From Ramlibacter ginsenosidimutans (lineage in GTDB: Bacteria > Pseudomonadota > Gammaproteobacteria > Burkholderiales > Burkholderiaceae_C): DNA of 64,000 nucleotides. The notes beneath the pieces are model-generated. The model searched no databases, was not told the DNA's origin, and worked only from the letters and a program-made list of their open reading frames with translations. A program made the translations under genes and the position numbers. Position 1 is the first letter of the stretch, and every line of letters starts with the position of its first letter. Below are positions 1 through 8,157 of this stretch, in pieces. Location: positions 310,001 through 374,000 of the forward strand of contig NZ_JAEPWM010000005.1 of NCBI RefSeq assembly GCF_016654015.1, written 5' to 3'.

Positions 1-307
1 CGCAGCGCGGGGAGAAGACCACGGTGGGTCATGACGTCTCCAGGTGTTTTTATGTCGCGATGCGAGTTATATCGGCGCGCTCCTCGACCGTGCTTGGTTT
101 GTTACAAATACTTTTTCATAACGCAGCCGGGCGATAGCAGTGCCGAGCAGGTGAACTGACCGCTGCCTGATGCCGGCGTTCGAAAGCGTTCGCGCCGGCG
201 AAGGCACCGAGGGCACGTGGCTCTGCGGCGCGGGCTCGCGCGCTCGCTCGCTTCGTCCTTGCTTTTCTGCTGAACTTCCTGGCTCAGGAAGTCGTTCAAG
301 GGCGTGG
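1..307. other. Left-edge intergenic region, no supported gene
   Basis: No convincing gene lies between the window edge and the Ku stop codon. An ATG on the minus strand at position 32, with a GGAG-like ribosome site just upstream, could be the first codons of a gene leaving the window to the left. Only about ten codons are visible, so I do not call it. A 65-codon minus-strand frame at 102-299 is Arg/Ser-rich and has no family character. The segment also holds the small hairpin listed at 274-292. Confidence 0.4.
274..292 (-). terminator. Possible terminator hairpin after the Ku operon
   Basis: A perfect 8-bp stem (ACTTCCTG / CAGGAAGT) with a 3-nt loop lies about 16 bp past the stop codon of the last Ku gene, on the transcribed minus strand. 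There is no T tract after it, so termination is inferred from position and symmetry only. Confidence 0.35.
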
Positions 308-1318
308 CTACGCCGCCTTGCGCCGCCGCGCCGCTTGCACGGCCTTCACCAGCGCGCCCTTGTCCATCTTGCTGCGGCCCGCGATCCCCAGGTCCGTCGC
401 CAGGCGGGCAAGCTGTTCGCGCGTCATGCTCGCGAGCTCGCCGCCCGAGTCCGCGTGACTCACGCGCGCATGCTTCGCCGCGGCGCCCGGCGTGGCCTTC
501 ACCTCTCCGCCCAGGCTGTTGCGCAGCAACTGGACCAGGTCGATGATCTGCGCCCCTCCTTCGTCGGGCTCTTCGTCTTCGGCCGTCTCCGGCAAGGTGA
601 CCACGTCCTTGTGCGCCTTCAGCTTGCTGCGCGCCAGTTGCTCCAGCGCTTCGGCGTCCCGGTCTTCCAGCTCGTGCAGGTCCAGGCGTTTTTCCAGCGC
701 GCGGTCGATCTCGCGGGTGAATTCCTCGACCTTCGCGGCGGTCACTCGCGTCGGCGCGGGCAGCCCGATGGCCTCCGGCGTGCGCAGTTCATCGACGTAC
801 CGCAGCGTCTCGGCGCGCAGTGCGCCGTGCTCGGCGATGATCGCGACGAGGTACTCGTGGCCGCGCATGACCAGGCGGCCGATGCCGGCCTTGCCGGTGC
901 GTTCCATGGTCTGGGCGAGCAGGGAATACGCCTTGCCGGCGCGCTGCGTGGGGGCGAGGAAATAAGGCCGCACGAAGCTCGCGGGCGGCACCTGCTGCAG
1001 CGGCACGAACCGCAGCAGGTCGATGTCGCGCGAGGTCTCGGGCGCAGCGCTTTCGAACTCCGCCTCCGTGATCACGACGGCCTTGCCGCTGTCGGTCTCG
1101 TAGCCGCGCACGATCTCGTCGTCGTCCAGCGGCTTGCCGTCGCTCGCGCTGGTGTAGCGCCGGCCCAGTGGATGCCCTTGCGCGTCGACCATCTTCATCG
1201 AGGTGTCGCGGGCGCGGGCGGCGGCATAGAAATCCACGGGGATGCTGACCAGCCCGAAGGTGATGGTGCCGGACCAGAAGGCGCGCACGGGCGCGGCAGG
1301 CGCGTGATGCTCAGGCAC
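308..1318 (-). CDS. ku: Ku DNA end-binding protein with C-terminal SAP-like tail
   Basis: Bacterial Ku homolog, 336 aa. It would bind DNA double-strand ends as a ring-shaped dimer and recruit LigD for non-homologous end joining. The Ku core begins at once (FWSGTITFGLVSIPVDFY, about residues 14-31) and includes the typical SRDIDLLRFVP segment. After the core comes a C-terminal extension whose last ~45 residues (MTREQLARLATDLGIAGRSK...) resemble a SAP/Rho_N DNA-binding helix-extended-loop-helix. The start is GTG and overlaps the stop of the upstream Ku gene by 8 bp, so the two are translationally coupled. No ligD is in view. The Ku assignment is secure; the role of the tail is inferred. Confidence 0.93.
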   Translation of the reverse strand: MPEHHAPAAPVRAFWSGTITFGLVSIPVDFYAAARARDTSMKMVDAQGHPLGRRYTSASDGKPLDDDEIVRGYETDSGKAVVITEAEFESAAPETSRDIDLLRFVPLQQVPPASFVRPYFLAPTQRAGKAYSLLAQTMERTGKAGIGRLVMRGHEYLVAIIAEHGALRAETLRYVDELRTPEAIGLPAPTRVTAAKVEEFTREIDRALEKRLDLHELEDRDAEALEQLARSKLKAHKDVVTLPETAEDEEPDEGGAQIIDLVQLLRNSLGGEVKATPGAAAKHARVSHADSGGELASMTREQLARLATDLGIAGRSKMDKGALVKAVQAARRRKAA

Positions 1319-2087
1319 GCTTGCGTCCTTGTCCGATGCTCGCGCGCAGCGCGTCCTCCAGGCTGGAGCTGGCCGCCGGCTCGCGCGGACGCAGCGGCGT
1401 CACCTTGCGGCCGTGGAGCTTGGCTTCGATGAGGGCGCTCAGGCGCTCGCGGTATTCGTCGTGCCATTGCGCGGGATCGAAGTCGCCGGAGATCGAGTCG
1501 ACCAGTTGCGTGGCGAGCTTCAGTTCGGCTTCCGAGGGCGCTTTGGACTTCGCCGGCTGGACCTCGGGCATGGCCATGACCTGCTCGGAGCGCCGCAAGG
1601 TGATCATCTGCAGGTAGTCGCCTTCGGCGCGCAGCGCGCCCAGGTAGCGCTTCTTGCGCATCACCCAGCGGGCGATGCCCTCCGCCTGCTTCTGCGCGAC
1701 GGCCCGGGCCAGCGCGAAATAGCGGTCCTCGTCCTCGTCGGGGCCCAACCAGTACGGCCGGTCGTACCACTGGTCCGAGAGCAGGCCGGCGGGGACGAAT
1801 CGGCACAGGTGGATGTCGCGGCTGGCCGGCGGCTCCAGCGAGGCCAGTTCCTCAGGCTGCAGGATCACGGCCTCGCCGTTCCCGAGCGGGAAGGCCTTGC
1901 GCCGCGCGTCCGGCTCCACCGGCTCGCCGGTGTCCTTGCGCACGATCTCCTGCTGCACGTGCGCGTGGTTCTTGCGGTCCAGGAGCTTGAAGTGCACCGT
2001 GCGGTCTTCCACCGCCGAATACATCTTGACCGTCACCTGGTGCCGGCCGACCAGCAACTGGCCTTTCCAGATCGCCCGCGCGCTCAT
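1311..2087 (-). CDS. ku: Ku DNA end-binding protein (second paralog)
   Basis: Second Ku, 258 aa, the usual length of a bacterial Ku core. It starts MSARAIWKGQLLVG and contains the SRDIHLCRFVP segment and a WVMRKKRYLGAL stretch typical of the family. It diverges clearly from its neighbour, so it is an old paralog rather than a recent duplication. It could form a heterodimer or be used under different conditions, as reported for multi-Ku species such as Sinorhizobium meliloti. The ATG at 2087 is chosen over a longer upstream frame because the family's N-terminus begins there and because it overlaps the stop of the small zinc-protein gene (ATGA). It lacks the SAP-like tail of the downstream paralog. 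Confidence 0.93.
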   Translation of the reverse strand: MSARAIWKGQLLVGRHQVTVKMYSAVEDRTVHFKLLDRKNHAHVQQEIVRKDTGEPVEPDARRKAFPLGNGEAVILQPEELASLEPPASRDIHLCRFVPAGLLSDQWYDRPYWLGPDEDEDRYFALARAVAQKQAEGIARWVMRKKRYLGALRAEGDYLQMITLRRSEQVMAMPEVQPAKSKAPSEAELKLATQLVDSISGDFDPAQWHDEYRERLSALIEAKLHGRKVTPLRPREPAASSSLEDALRASIGQGRKRA

Positions 2088-2281
2088 GGGTCGCCTTCGG
2101 GAGTGCACCCAGGACACAGCTGGTCCGCCTCGCCCAGGCAGTGGGCGCAACTGGGCGCGTCGCAGCCGGCGCAGCGGCGCTCGGCTTCGAGGTGGTAGCG
2201 CTGGCCGCAATGCGGGCACTCCTCGGTGCCGCCATGCAGCCACCAGGGCCTCGGTTTCGGGTCGGGTGAACGCTGTGGCAT
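2084..2281 (-). CDS. Small four-CxxC zinc-binding protein in the Ku operon
   Basis: A 65-aa protein with four CxxC knuckles (CPHC, CAGC, CAHC, CPGC) in about 40 residues, and a conserved-looking Tyr-His after the first. This spacing suits a two-zinc treble-clef or B-box-like fold. It begins with ATG at 2281 and its stop overlaps the start of the first Ku gene by 4 bp (ATGA), so it is the first gene of a three-gene operon. The cysteine spacing and coupling argue for a real gene although it is short. Function is unknown; a DNA- or protein-binding accessory to end joining is a guess from context. Confidence 0.75.
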   Translation of the reverse strand: MPQRSPDPKPRPWWLHGGTEECPHCGQRYHLEAERRCAGCDAPSCAHCLGEADQLCPGCTPEGDP

Positions 2282-2397
2282 CGCTCGTGAAGGGAAGGAC
2301 CGGCCGTTTCAGTTTACGTGCTTAGCGGCGCGCCGTGTGGGCTTGGGATCGTGAGCGGGGGTGCGCGGTAGTACGCGGGGGTGCTTTGTCGATAGAA

Positions 2398-2512
2398 GAA
2401 CGCAGAGTGCGCAGAGGTTACGCAGAGGACGCAAAGAAAACCGCTTCGAGAAATTCCTTTGAATGTCTTCTCTGCGTCCTCTGCGTAACCTTTGCGCCCT
2501 CTGCGTTCTCCT
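2398..2512. repeat. Dispersed inverted repeat, GCAGAGG family, copy 1
   Basis: Left arm (2398-2440) is built of reiterated CGCAGAGG-type units (GCGCAGAGGTTACGCAGAGG). The right arm (2468-2512) is its near reverse complement (CTCTGCGTCCTCTGCGTAAC). The whole element can fold into a long imperfect hairpin. A second copy with the same architecture lies at about 30085-30190. It sits between the convergent ends of the glucose dehydrogenase and the upstream region of the Ku operon. Confidence 0.85.
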
Positions 2513-2567
2513 GCCTCCATCAGCACGCAAGCTTCAAGCGGCCCCCGCTACGCGCCCGCCCCACCGC

Positions 2568-5177
2568 TCACCGCGGCAGCGCGTAGGCGATCACGCTGTC
2601 GCCCGCCTTGGTCTTGGTCGACCCGTGGCCGCCGGCAACCACCACCAGGAACTGGCGACCGTCGGAGCCCTCGTAGGTCATGGGCGTGGCCTGGCCGCCG
2701 GCCGGCAGCCGCGCGCGCCAGAGTTGCTTGCCGGTCGCCGCATCGTAGCCACGCACGTAGTAGTCCATCGTGCCGGAGAGGAACGCGACGCCACCGGCCG
2801 TGAGGATCGGGCCTCCGAGATTCGGCACGCCCATGCGGAACGGGACGGGCACGGGTGCGAGGTCGCGCACCGTGCCATTGCGATGCCGCCACACGACGTG
2901 ACCCGCAGTGAGGTCCACTCCGGCCACGTAGCCCCAGGGCGGCTGCTGGCAGGGAATGCCCAGGGGCGACTCGAAGGGGTGCAGGTCGACGCCATACGGC
3001 GCGCCGAAGTTCTCGTTCAGCGCGGGCAGGCTGCCCTGGGGCGGCGTCTTGTTCACGACAAGCGCCTGGCCGTCGGGCCGCGGCACCAGTTTCGAGACGA
3101 AGGCGAGGTAGGTCGGCGTGGTGAACGCCCAGCCATGCACCGGGTCCACCGCGATCGAGCCCCAGTTGAACACGCCGAAGTTGCCGGGATAGATCAGCGA
3201 GCCTTGCAGCGAAGGCGCCGTGAAGCGGCCGTCGTAGCGCAGCTTGTGGAACGCCACGCGGCACCACAGCTGGTCGAACATGGTGCCGCCCCACATCTGG
3301 CTGCCCGTGAGCGGCGGCGGGTCGAAGGAGATGCCGGAGCGCGGCTGCGTCGGCGCGGAGTGGTCGCCCTGGATGGCGTCCTGCGGCGCGCGCTCCTCGT
3401 TGACCGGGACGACCGGCTGGCCGGTGCGCCGGTCCAGCACGAAGAGTTCTCCCTGCTTGGTCGGCTGCACGAGCACGGGCACGGTGGTGCTGCCGATGCG
3501 CAGGTCCAGCAGGCTGGGCTGCGAAGGCACGTCGTAGTCCCAGAGGTCGTGGTGCACGGTCTGGAAGACCCAGCGCACCTTGCCGGTGTGCAGGTCGAGG
3601 GCGACGATGGACGACGAGTACTTCTCCACAGGCGCGCTGCGATTGGCGCCCCACTGGTCCGGCGGCTGGTTGCCCATCGGCACGTAGACCAGGCCGAGGT
3701 TCTCGTCCGCCGCGGAGATGCTCCAGCTGTTCGGCGAGTTCACGGTGTAGGTCTGGCCCGGGGCGATCGGCGCGGTCTGGTCCGGATTGCCCGAGTCCCA
3801 GTTCCACACCAGAGCGCCGGTGTCGCTGTCGAACGCCCGGATCACGCCTGACTGCTCGTGCGTGGAGACGTTGTCCAGCACCGTGCCGCCGACGATCACC
3901 AGGTTGCGCGTCACGACGACCGGCGACGTCGAGTAGTACGAACCGGGCCGGTAGTTGGGCATGCCCGCCCACAGGTCGATCTGGCCCGTGCCGCCGCCGA
4001 ACGAAGCGCAGACGTGGCCGTCTTCCGGGTTGAGTGCGATCAGGCGCCCGTCGGCCGTGGCGAAGAACAGCTTGGACGCGCAGGTCGCATCGGCAGCCGA
4101 AGTGGTCGCAGCGACCATGGGTGCGTGCGAAGGCGACACCACCGCGATCGGCGGTGTCCCGGGGACCTTGCCGGCCGGCACCGGTCCGGTGATCGAGAGT
4201 GCGCCGACCTGGCCCTGGCTGCGGGCCTGTGTGTCGGCGCCGGCCTCCGAGGCGGCGCTGGCCGCGGGCGATGGTGCGCTCGCGGCCGCTGAGGACGCGC
4301 CGGCCGCGGCCGCGACGGACTGCGCCGGCGCTGGCGCCGCGCTCGCGCTGCCACTGTTGCCCGTAGCGGGTCCCTGCCAGCTCAATCCGCGGCAGGTCAG
4401 GTGCTGCAATGCGAGCTTGTCCTGGATCTGGATCTGCGGATCGAAACGCCAGAGCTGCTGGCCCGTCGTCGCGTCGAGCGCGATCACGTTCTGGTGCGGC
4501 GTGCAGAGGATGAGGCGGTTGCCGATCTTCAGCGGCGTCACCTCGTACGTCGTTTCCACCGGGTCGCCGGGCCGGCCGCGCAGGTCGCCGGTGTGGTAGT
4601 GCCAGACCTCCTTCAGTTCGTGCACGTTGGCGGGCGTGATCTGGCGCAGCGCTGAATAGCGTTGCCCGAACGGCGAGCCGCCGTAAGCCGTCCAGTCGGC
4701 GGCGGCCACGCCGGCCGGCGGGGATGCCGCGGTGCTGGACGCCAGCGTGCCCGACAGGTCGTGCGGGTCGTGGATGCGCGTGACCAGCGCGACCAGCGCG
4801 AACGCACCAAGCGCGACCGCCACGGCCAGCCTGCCCGCGCCGGCGCGCGCGGCGCCGCGGCTGGCGGCAGGAATGAGCAGGAGCACCCCCAGCACGAACA
4901 GGACGTCCAGTCGCGCGGCGAGCGGCCACCAGTCGAGACCGGATTCCCACAGCGCCCAGAGGAGGGTCCCGGCGAAGATCGCGGCGAACAGGGGCAGCGC
5001 CCACGCGCTGCGGCGCCACAGCAGCACCGCATCCACGACGAGCAGCAAACCGGCGATGAGGTAGTAAGCCGAGCCGCCCTCGGCCACCAGCCACGCCCCG
5101 CCGAAGAGCAGGGCGAGCCCGCTGAGGGCGAGAAGCACCGCGAGGATGGTCGTGAAGAGGTGCCTGCGTTCAGTCAT
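2568..5177 (-). CDS. gcd: Membrane-bound PQQ-dependent glucose dehydrogenase
   Basis: An 869-aa quinoprotein of the glucose/quinate/shikimate dehydrogenase family. It would oxidise glucose in the periplasm to gluconolactone and pass electrons to ubiquinone. The first ~135 residues hold about five membrane helices, as in Gcd. The rest is a PQQ beta-propeller with repeated W-docking blades (DATTGQQLWRFDP, DLHTGKVRWVFQT, DAATGKQLWRARL) and the segment VHHDLWDYDVPSQPSL around the active site. E. coli Gcd is about 796 aa. The excess here is mainly an Ala/Ser/Pro-rich insertion at about residues 270-360. A quinate/shikimate dehydrogenase is the alternative. ATG start; it faces a divergent small gene across ~290 bp. 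Confidence 0.88.
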   Translation of the reverse strand: MTERRHLFTTILAVLLALSGLALLFGGAWLVAEGGSAYYLIAGLLLVVDAVLLWRRSAWALPLFAAIFAGTLLWALWESGLDWWPLAARLDVLFVLGVLLLIPAASRGAARAGAGRLAVAVALGAFALVALVTRIHDPHDLSGTLASSTAASPPAGVAAADWTAYGGSPFGQRYSALRQITPANVHELKEVWHYHTGDLRGRPGDPVETTYEVTPLKIGNRLILCTPHQNVIALDATTGQQLWRFDPQIQIQDKLALQHLTCRGLSWQGPATGNSGSASAAPAPAQSVAAAAGASSAAASAPSPAASAASEAGADTQARSQGQVGALSITGPVPAGKVPGTPPIAVVSPSHAPMVAATTSAADATCASKLFFATADGRLIALNPEDGHVCASFGGGTGQIDLWAGMPNYRPGSYYSTSPVVVTRNLVIVGGTVLDNVSTHEQSGVIRAFDSDTGALVWNWDSGNPDQTAPIAPGQTYTVNSPNSWSISAADENLGLVYVPMGNQPPDQWGANRSAPVEKYSSSIVALDLHTGKVRWVFQTVHHDLWDYDVPSQPSLLDLRIGSTTVPVLVQPTKQGELFVLDRRTGQPVVPVNEERAPQDAIQGDHSAPTQPRSGISFDPPPLTGSQMWGGTMFDQLWCRVAFHKLRYDGRFTAPSLQGSLIYPGNFGVFNWGSIAVDPVHGWAFTTPTYLAFVSKLVPRPDGQALVVNKTPPQGSLPALNENFGAPYGVDLHPFESPLGIPCQQPPWGYVAGVDLTAGHVVWRHRNGTVRDLAPVPVPFRMGVPNLGGPILTAGGVAFLSGTMDYYVRGYDAATGKQLWRARLPAGGQATPMTYEGSDGRQFLVVVAGGHGSTKTKAGDSVIAYALPR

Positions 5178-5202
5178 GAGCTGCTCCCTTGTTCCGTATT
5201 AC

Positions 5203-5329
5203 GTTTGGGACAAATATGCAGGCTTGGTTCCCTGGCCCGATCGGCGGGCGCGCCGATTGCGATTGTCGGGCTGCCGGCGCCCGGCAGGTGACCCCTTTTG
5301 CCACGGGGCACGATAGAATTTGGACAAAT
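5203..5329. promoter_or_regulatory. Two related ATTTG-CAAAT half-palindromes in a divergent promoter region
   Basis: GTTTGGGACAAAT (5203-5215) and ATTTGGACAAAT (5318-5329) are near-identical short inverted repeats placed at either side of the intergenic region between gcd and the gene at 5465. A TAGAAT hexamer at 5314-5319 could be a -10 element for the rightward gene. A shared regulator is possible but unproven. Confidence 0.3.
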
Positions 5330-5464
5330 GTAGTCGCGCGACGCACGCGTGCGAATTCGTCCGACACGCTGTGCGGCGGCTGCGCGCGAACCTTCTCGCA
5401 TTTCCATGCGACGCCGCGACCCCATCCTTGCCCCGTTGCGCTGCGCCAAGTCCGTGGAGGAACC

Positions 5465-5920
5465 ATGAGCCCGACCCGCATGCAATCCAGCGACCCCGCC
5501 AGCACCGTCGACATCCGCGCGTTCCGCGCACTGGCCGCGCTGGAGCTCTACGAGGCGCAGCTGAAAGTGCTGCTGCACGACCCCGCCGAGCCGGGCAGGC
5601 GTCACCGGCTGCGCGAACACATGGCGGAACTGCGCCGCTGCTGCGCGGGATGCGCGGGGCTGACCGTCCCCTGGCTGGATCTCATGATCTCGCACCACGA
5701 ACTGCTCGAACGGCTGGACGAGGGACCGCGGCCGCGCACCGATGACCACGAGCAAGCCCTCGCCCGGGCCACGCGGCGTCACCAGGCCTGCCTGCGCGAG
5801 CTCGCCGTGGCCTGCCGCCGCAAGATGCAGGCCCGCACGCTCGTGGGCACGCGCGAATCGGTGTCCCGGACGCGGCGCGCCGCGCAAGCCGATGCGGGCG
5901 ACGCCCGCAATGCATCCTGA
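5465..5920 (+). CDS. Hypothetical alpha-helical protein, 151 aa
   Basis: A soluble, Arg- and Leu-rich, probably all-helical protein with no signal peptide or membrane segment. Two CAGC-like cysteines lie near residue 60 (CCAGCAGL). The frame stays open upstream, but the ATG at 5465 has a strong ribosome site (GGAGG, 6 nt spacing) and the upstream part looks non-coding. No family is recognised. It is divergent from gcd and stands alone. Confidence 0.6.
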   Translation: MSPTRMQSSDPASTVDIRAFRALAALELYEAQLKVLLHDPAEPGRRHRLREHMAELRRCCAGCAGLTVPWLDLMISHHELLERLDEGPRPRTDDHEQALARATRRHQACLRELAVACRRKMQARTLVGTRESVSRTRRAAQADAGDARNAS

Positions 5921-6057
5921 AGATTGGACGCCGCCGGCTGGGGCGCTGCGTCGGCATGGCCACACGCTTGTAAAGAGAGCTGCCCGCGGCTCGGCAACGG
6001 GTGTACAGTCCGGGCAGATTGGATTGCCACAAATGCACGTGGCGCAGGTGAGGTCCC

Positions 6058-6942
6058 ATGGTCACCAACCTCGAAGCCGAAATCCGGGCGGAAAGCGACG
6101 ACCGCCCGTACGCGCCGCCCCGGCGCTCCGGCCGCCTGATCGGCCTGGCAGCGCTCGTCGTGGCTGCCGCCATCGCGGCGTGGCTGATGCGTGGGCCGCC
6201 GCAAGCGCCGGTCGCGCCCGGCGCCGCACCCGCTCCAGTCGCGGCGCAAGCGCCCGCTGCGCCAGCGCCGACGCCTGCGATCCAGTATCCAGTCCCCGCG
6301 CCCGAGGCGGCCCTGCGCGCAGACGATATCCCGCAGGCGCTCACGCAGCTGCTGGGCGCGGCTGCGGTCCGGACCTTCCTGCAGACCGTCGACTTTCCGC
6401 GCCGCGTGGCGGCGACCATCGACAGCCTCGGGCGCGAGCATGCGCCTGTCGCGGCCTGGCCGGTGCAGCCGATCCCCGGCGCCTTCAGCGTCGAGGAACG
6501 TCCCGATGGTCCGGTGATCGCGCCCGGCAATGCAGCAAGGTACACGCCCTTCGTGCAGTTCGTGGCGAGCATCGACGCGGACCGGGCGGTGGCGCTCTAC
6601 CGCCGCATGTACCCGCTGCTGCAGGGCGCCTATCGCGAACTGGGCTTCGGCGACCGCTACCTGAACGACCGCGTCATGACGGTCATCGACCTCATGCTCG
6701 CCGCGCCCGAGCCCGCCGAGCCGCCGCAGCTGCAGCTCACGGAAGTGAAGGGGCCCGTGCCATCGACGCACCCGTGGGTGCGCTACCAGTACGCCGACCC
6801 GCAACTGGAAAGCCTCGCCGCCGGCCAGAAGATCCTCGTGCGGGTCGGGCTTGCGAACGAGCGCACGCTCAAGGCCAAGCTGCGCCAGGTGCGCAAGCTG
6901 CTGGTGTCCGGAGCCGCAGCTGCCCCGCCGGCGACCCGATAA
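6058..6942 (+). CDS. DUF3014 family membrane-anchored protein
   Basis: A 294-aa protein with one N-terminal transmembrane helix (about residues 24-43, LIGLAALVVAAAIAAWL), then a Pro/Ala-rich linker and a globular domain that fits DUF3014 (QTVDFPRRVAATIDSL, YRELGFGDRYLNDRVM, HPWVRYQYADPQLESL). The topology suggests a single-pass protein with the domain in the periplasm. Function is not known. Start ATG at 6058 follows an AGGT ribosome site. A MarR regulator begins 9 bp downstream and is probably co-transcribed. Confidence 0.82.
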   Translation: MVTNLEAEIRAESDDRPYAPPRRSGRLIGLAALVVAAAIAAWLMRGPPQAPVAPGAAPAPVAAQAPAAPAPTPAIQYPVPAPEAALRADDIPQALTQLLGAAAVRTFLQTVDFPRRVAATIDSLGREHAPVAAWPVQPIPGAFSVEERPDGPVIAPGNAARYTPFVQFVASIDADRAVALYRRMYPLLQGAYRELGFGDRYLNDRVMTVIDLMLAAPEPAEPPQLQLTEVKGPVPSTHPWVRYQYADPQLESLAAGQKILVRVGLANERTLKAKLRQVRKLLVSGAAAAPPATR

Positions 6943-6951
6943 ACCGGGCAT

Positions 6952-7512
6952 ATGGGTACGCAGGCCAGGACCGCCCCTGCGCAGGCACGCGCTACCAGGC
7001 GGGCACGCGCGGCGCACCCGGCACCCGACAGCAAGTCAATGCAGCCCGCCCCCGTCGCCGAGCCTGCGCACAAGGTGCTGCGCCGCTTCCGTGTGGTGTT
7101 CAATTCGGTCAAGGCGCATTTGCGGGCGGTGGAGTCCGAAGCCGGCGTCTCGGGCGCGCAGCTGTGGGCACTGAGCGTCATCCGGCAGCAACCCGGGCTG
7201 GGCGTCAGCGATCTCGCCCACGCGATGCACGTGCACCAGTCCACCGCCAGCAACCTGCTGCGCTCGCTGGTGCAGTCGGACCTCGTGCACTCCCTGCGCG
7301 AGGAGGAGGACCGCCGCTCCGTGCAGCTGTACCTCACGCCGCGCGGACAGAAGGTGCTGGCGAAAGCGCCGGGCCCGTTCGAGGGCATCCTGCCGGACGC
7401 CCTGCGCAAGCTCGATCCCAAGGCCCTGGCGCGCCTGGACCGTGACCTGGCCAAGCTGATCGAGCTGCTGGGCCCGGAGGCGCAGGACAAGAACTTGCCT
7501 CTCGGTCACTAG
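6952..7512 (+). CDS. MarR family transcriptional regulator
   Basis: A 186-aa regulator with a basic, low-complexity N-terminus of ~35 residues and then a MarR winged helix: LWALSVIRQQPGLGVSDLA, the recognition helix VHQSTASNLLRSL, and the wing REEEDRRSVQLYLTPRG. It should bind a palindromic operator as a dimer and respond to a small ligand. The target is not obvious; it follows the DUF3014 gene closely. It is strikingly similar to the MarR protein at 42072-42683 (QVWAL..I, HQSTASNL, LGKAPTPF against LAKAPGPF), so the two are paralogs. Confidence 0.88.
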   Translation: MGTQARTAPAQARATRRARAAHPAPDSKSMQPAPVAEPAHKVLRRFRVVFNSVKAHLRAVESEAGVSGAQLWALSVIRQQPGLGVSDLAHAMHVHQSTASNLLRSLVQSDLVHSLREEEDRRSVQLYLTPRGQKVLAKAPGPFEGILPDALRKLDPKALARLDRDLAKLIELLGPEAQDKNLPLGH

Positions 7513-7680
7513 TGCATCCTGGGTGCGTGCGCGACGCTGTCGTTGCTCTCGCGCCCCGGCACGGCCATCGCCCCACGAGGGTGGCGCGGGGAAATGCATT
7601 GCGGCACATGTGTTCGAACAACGGGTGGCCTGGCGCCTCCTTCTACCGCGCAGCCAGGACCGCCCGCGTCCTCGTTCTTT

Positions 7681-8031
7681 TCACGACGCGCTCAGGTCCG
7701 TGCCGTCCATGCCGGACAGCACGTCGCGCGCGATCCGTTCCTGCCCTTCGTCGAGGCCCGCCGCCAGCAGCAGGACGGTGCCGCGCGCAACGGGCCGGTC
7801 GAAGTTGCCCTGGTAGGTCGTGCCATAGCCCGGACGCGCAGGATCGTTGAAGCCCGAATCGGTCGTCGCGCCGTTGCCGACGGCGAAGTTGCCGCTCACA
7901 GGGCCGGCCTCGTCCTCGCGCGCCCAGATGCGCAGCGCGTCCTTGGCGATGCCGGCTTCGGTGAGTGCCTGCACGGCGGTGTTGGCCTGCTCGAGGGTTG
8001 CGAACGATTGCTTGATGGTTGCGCTGCCCAT
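7681..8031 (-). CDS. Small soluble protein, possibly YflT-like stress protein
   Basis: A 116-aa protein beginning MGSATIKQSFATLEQANTAVQALTEAG (first part) followed by a Gly/Asn/Thr-rich middle and an ARGTVLLLAAGLDEGQ segment. An N-terminal ferredoxin-like 'tuning' of residues into a strand and helix, with a helix that counts 'EQANTAVQAL..AGIA', recalls the YflT/general-stress domain. That match is tentative. ATG at 8031 is preferred to a much longer open frame that runs antisense to cyoA. It is divergent from cyoA with 126 bp between them. Confidence 0.65.
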   Translation of the reverse strand: MGSATIKQSFATLEQANTAVQALTEAGIAKDALRIWAREDEAGPVSGNFAVGNGATTDSGFNDPARPGYGTTYQGNFDRPVARGTVLLLAAGLDEGQERIARDVLSGMDGTDLSAS

Positions 8032-8157
8032 GCGATCTCTCCCGGATGTGGCGTCCCGTTGCGGAACGGCTGGAAACATTCTTACAAATTCATCGCGCCT
8101 CCGGGCGCACGGCGCGAAGCCGCAGCGACAGAATTCATTTCGACACAAAGACCCTGC

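Noticed and set aside
102-299. 65-codon minus-strand frame upstream of the window's first gene
   Set aside because: Arg/Ser-rich, no motif, and overlaps the hairpin after the Ku operon.
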